A DNA stretch of 22,174 nt from JAJYIV01 sp964499955. GTDB lineage: Bacteria > Patescibacteriota > Patescibacteriia > UBA9934 > GWF2-40-263. Both the position numbers and the translations under genes were made by a program. Positions 21,882-22,174 of the stretch are shown here, one piece after another (position 1 is the stretch's first letter; every line of letters begins with the position of its first letter). The notes beneath the pieces were generated by a model. It was not told the origin of the DNA. It saw only the letters and a list, made by a program, of their open reading frames with translations, and searched no databases. The stretch lies in contig CAZCMI010000015.1 of the NCBI GenBank assembly GCA_964499955.1, positions 1 through 22,174 of the forward strand. The letters run 5' to 3'.

Positions 21882-22174
21882 ATGAAATCCCCTGCCGTTT
21901 TTGCGAAGGTCAAGCAGCAATTCGAGCGTCGCGCCCAGGCCCGCAAGGAGTTGGCCGGGGCGGCTAATGAAGCCCAGGCCCTGGCCAAACGGGCCATTTT
22001 CGCCTTGCACCGGGACGATGCTGCCGGGGCCGCCGTCCTGTTGGAAGAGGCCGCGGGCAAGCTGGAATCCTGCGCCAAGCGCATCAGGGCCTTCCCGGAC
22101 TTGGACGCCGAGGGGTCGGTGCGCGCCGCGCGGGAGGAATACGCCGAAGCCCGCCTGTTCGAGGGCTATGTGCG
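21882..22174 (+). CDS. Translin-like RNA/DNA-binding protein (3' partial)
   Basis: The first 97 residues are present and the frame is open at the window edge. The helical pattern (FERRAQARKELAGAANEAQA, LAKRAIFALHRDDAAGAAVL, LEEAAGKLESCAKRI) and the following EEYAEARLFEGYV match the translin fold of archaeal and some bacterial homologues, in which acidic residues near the end of the helices contribute to ribonuclease activity. Full-length members are ~190-220 residues, so about half is missing. Start follows a good promoter. Function in bacteria is not established. Confidence 0.75.
   Translation, partial: MKSPAVFAKVKQQFERRAQARKELAGAANEAQALAKRAIFALHRDDAAGAAVLLEEAAGKLESCAKRIRAFPDLDAEGSVRAAREEYAEARLFEGYV

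Overview
The window looks like a chromosomal segment of a GC-rich Patescibacteria (Candidate Phyla Radiation) bacterium. This placement is inferred from gene content, not from a database search. The signs are a PEGA/beta-propeller anchored protein, tightly packed and overlapping short operons, several lineage-type proteins of unknown function, and many genes whose promoter -10 box lies only 8-12 bases before the start codon, which implies leaderless or near-leaderless mRNAs. I see no insertion sequence, phage gene or CRISPR array.

Layout: (1) 1-600 holds the 3' end of a surface-type protein with a very acidic tail, convergent with a PEGA/propeller protein on the minus strand. (2) From a short divergent promoter region, S41 peptidase, NUDIX hydrolase and EI24/CysZ-like membrane protein genes follow with long overlaps. 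(3) 4.5-7.5 kb carries HU, HflX, ribosomal protein L28, a coiled-coil protein and an unknown 148-residue protein, each with its own promoter and most with a terminator. (4) 7.6-14.4 kb carries a RecB-like/RNase H nuclease, a LOG-family protein, a GT-B-like glycosyltransferase, a large conserved membrane protein, a membrane-anchored glycoside hydrolase and a DEDD exonuclease. (5) 14.5-18.4 kb is the ribonucleotide reductase operon. (6) 18.4-19.0 kb is an RNA-rich region: a structured RNA with a tRNA-like 3' end and tRNA-Pro(CGG), both on the minus strand. (7) 19-22 kb carries a methyltransferase, an unknown 202-residue protein, TruD on the minus strand, and the start of a translin-like gene.

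The most notable item is the ribonucleotide reductase. The class I radical subunit (NrdB) is about 600 residues long. It carries an N-terminal ATP-cone and then a domain that looks like the C-terminal part of class II (B12-dependent) NrdJ, all fused in front of a complete tyrosyl-radical NrdB core. The partner NrdA has no ATP-cone. The operon has a roughly 170-base leader and a perfect DnaA box upstream of its promoter; a second perfect DnaA box lies in the HU leader. Other points worth checking are the pseudoknot-capable RNA at 18.48-18.66 kb, a possible leader peptide before rpmB, and two unknown genes whose expression signals and codon use differ from their neighbours.
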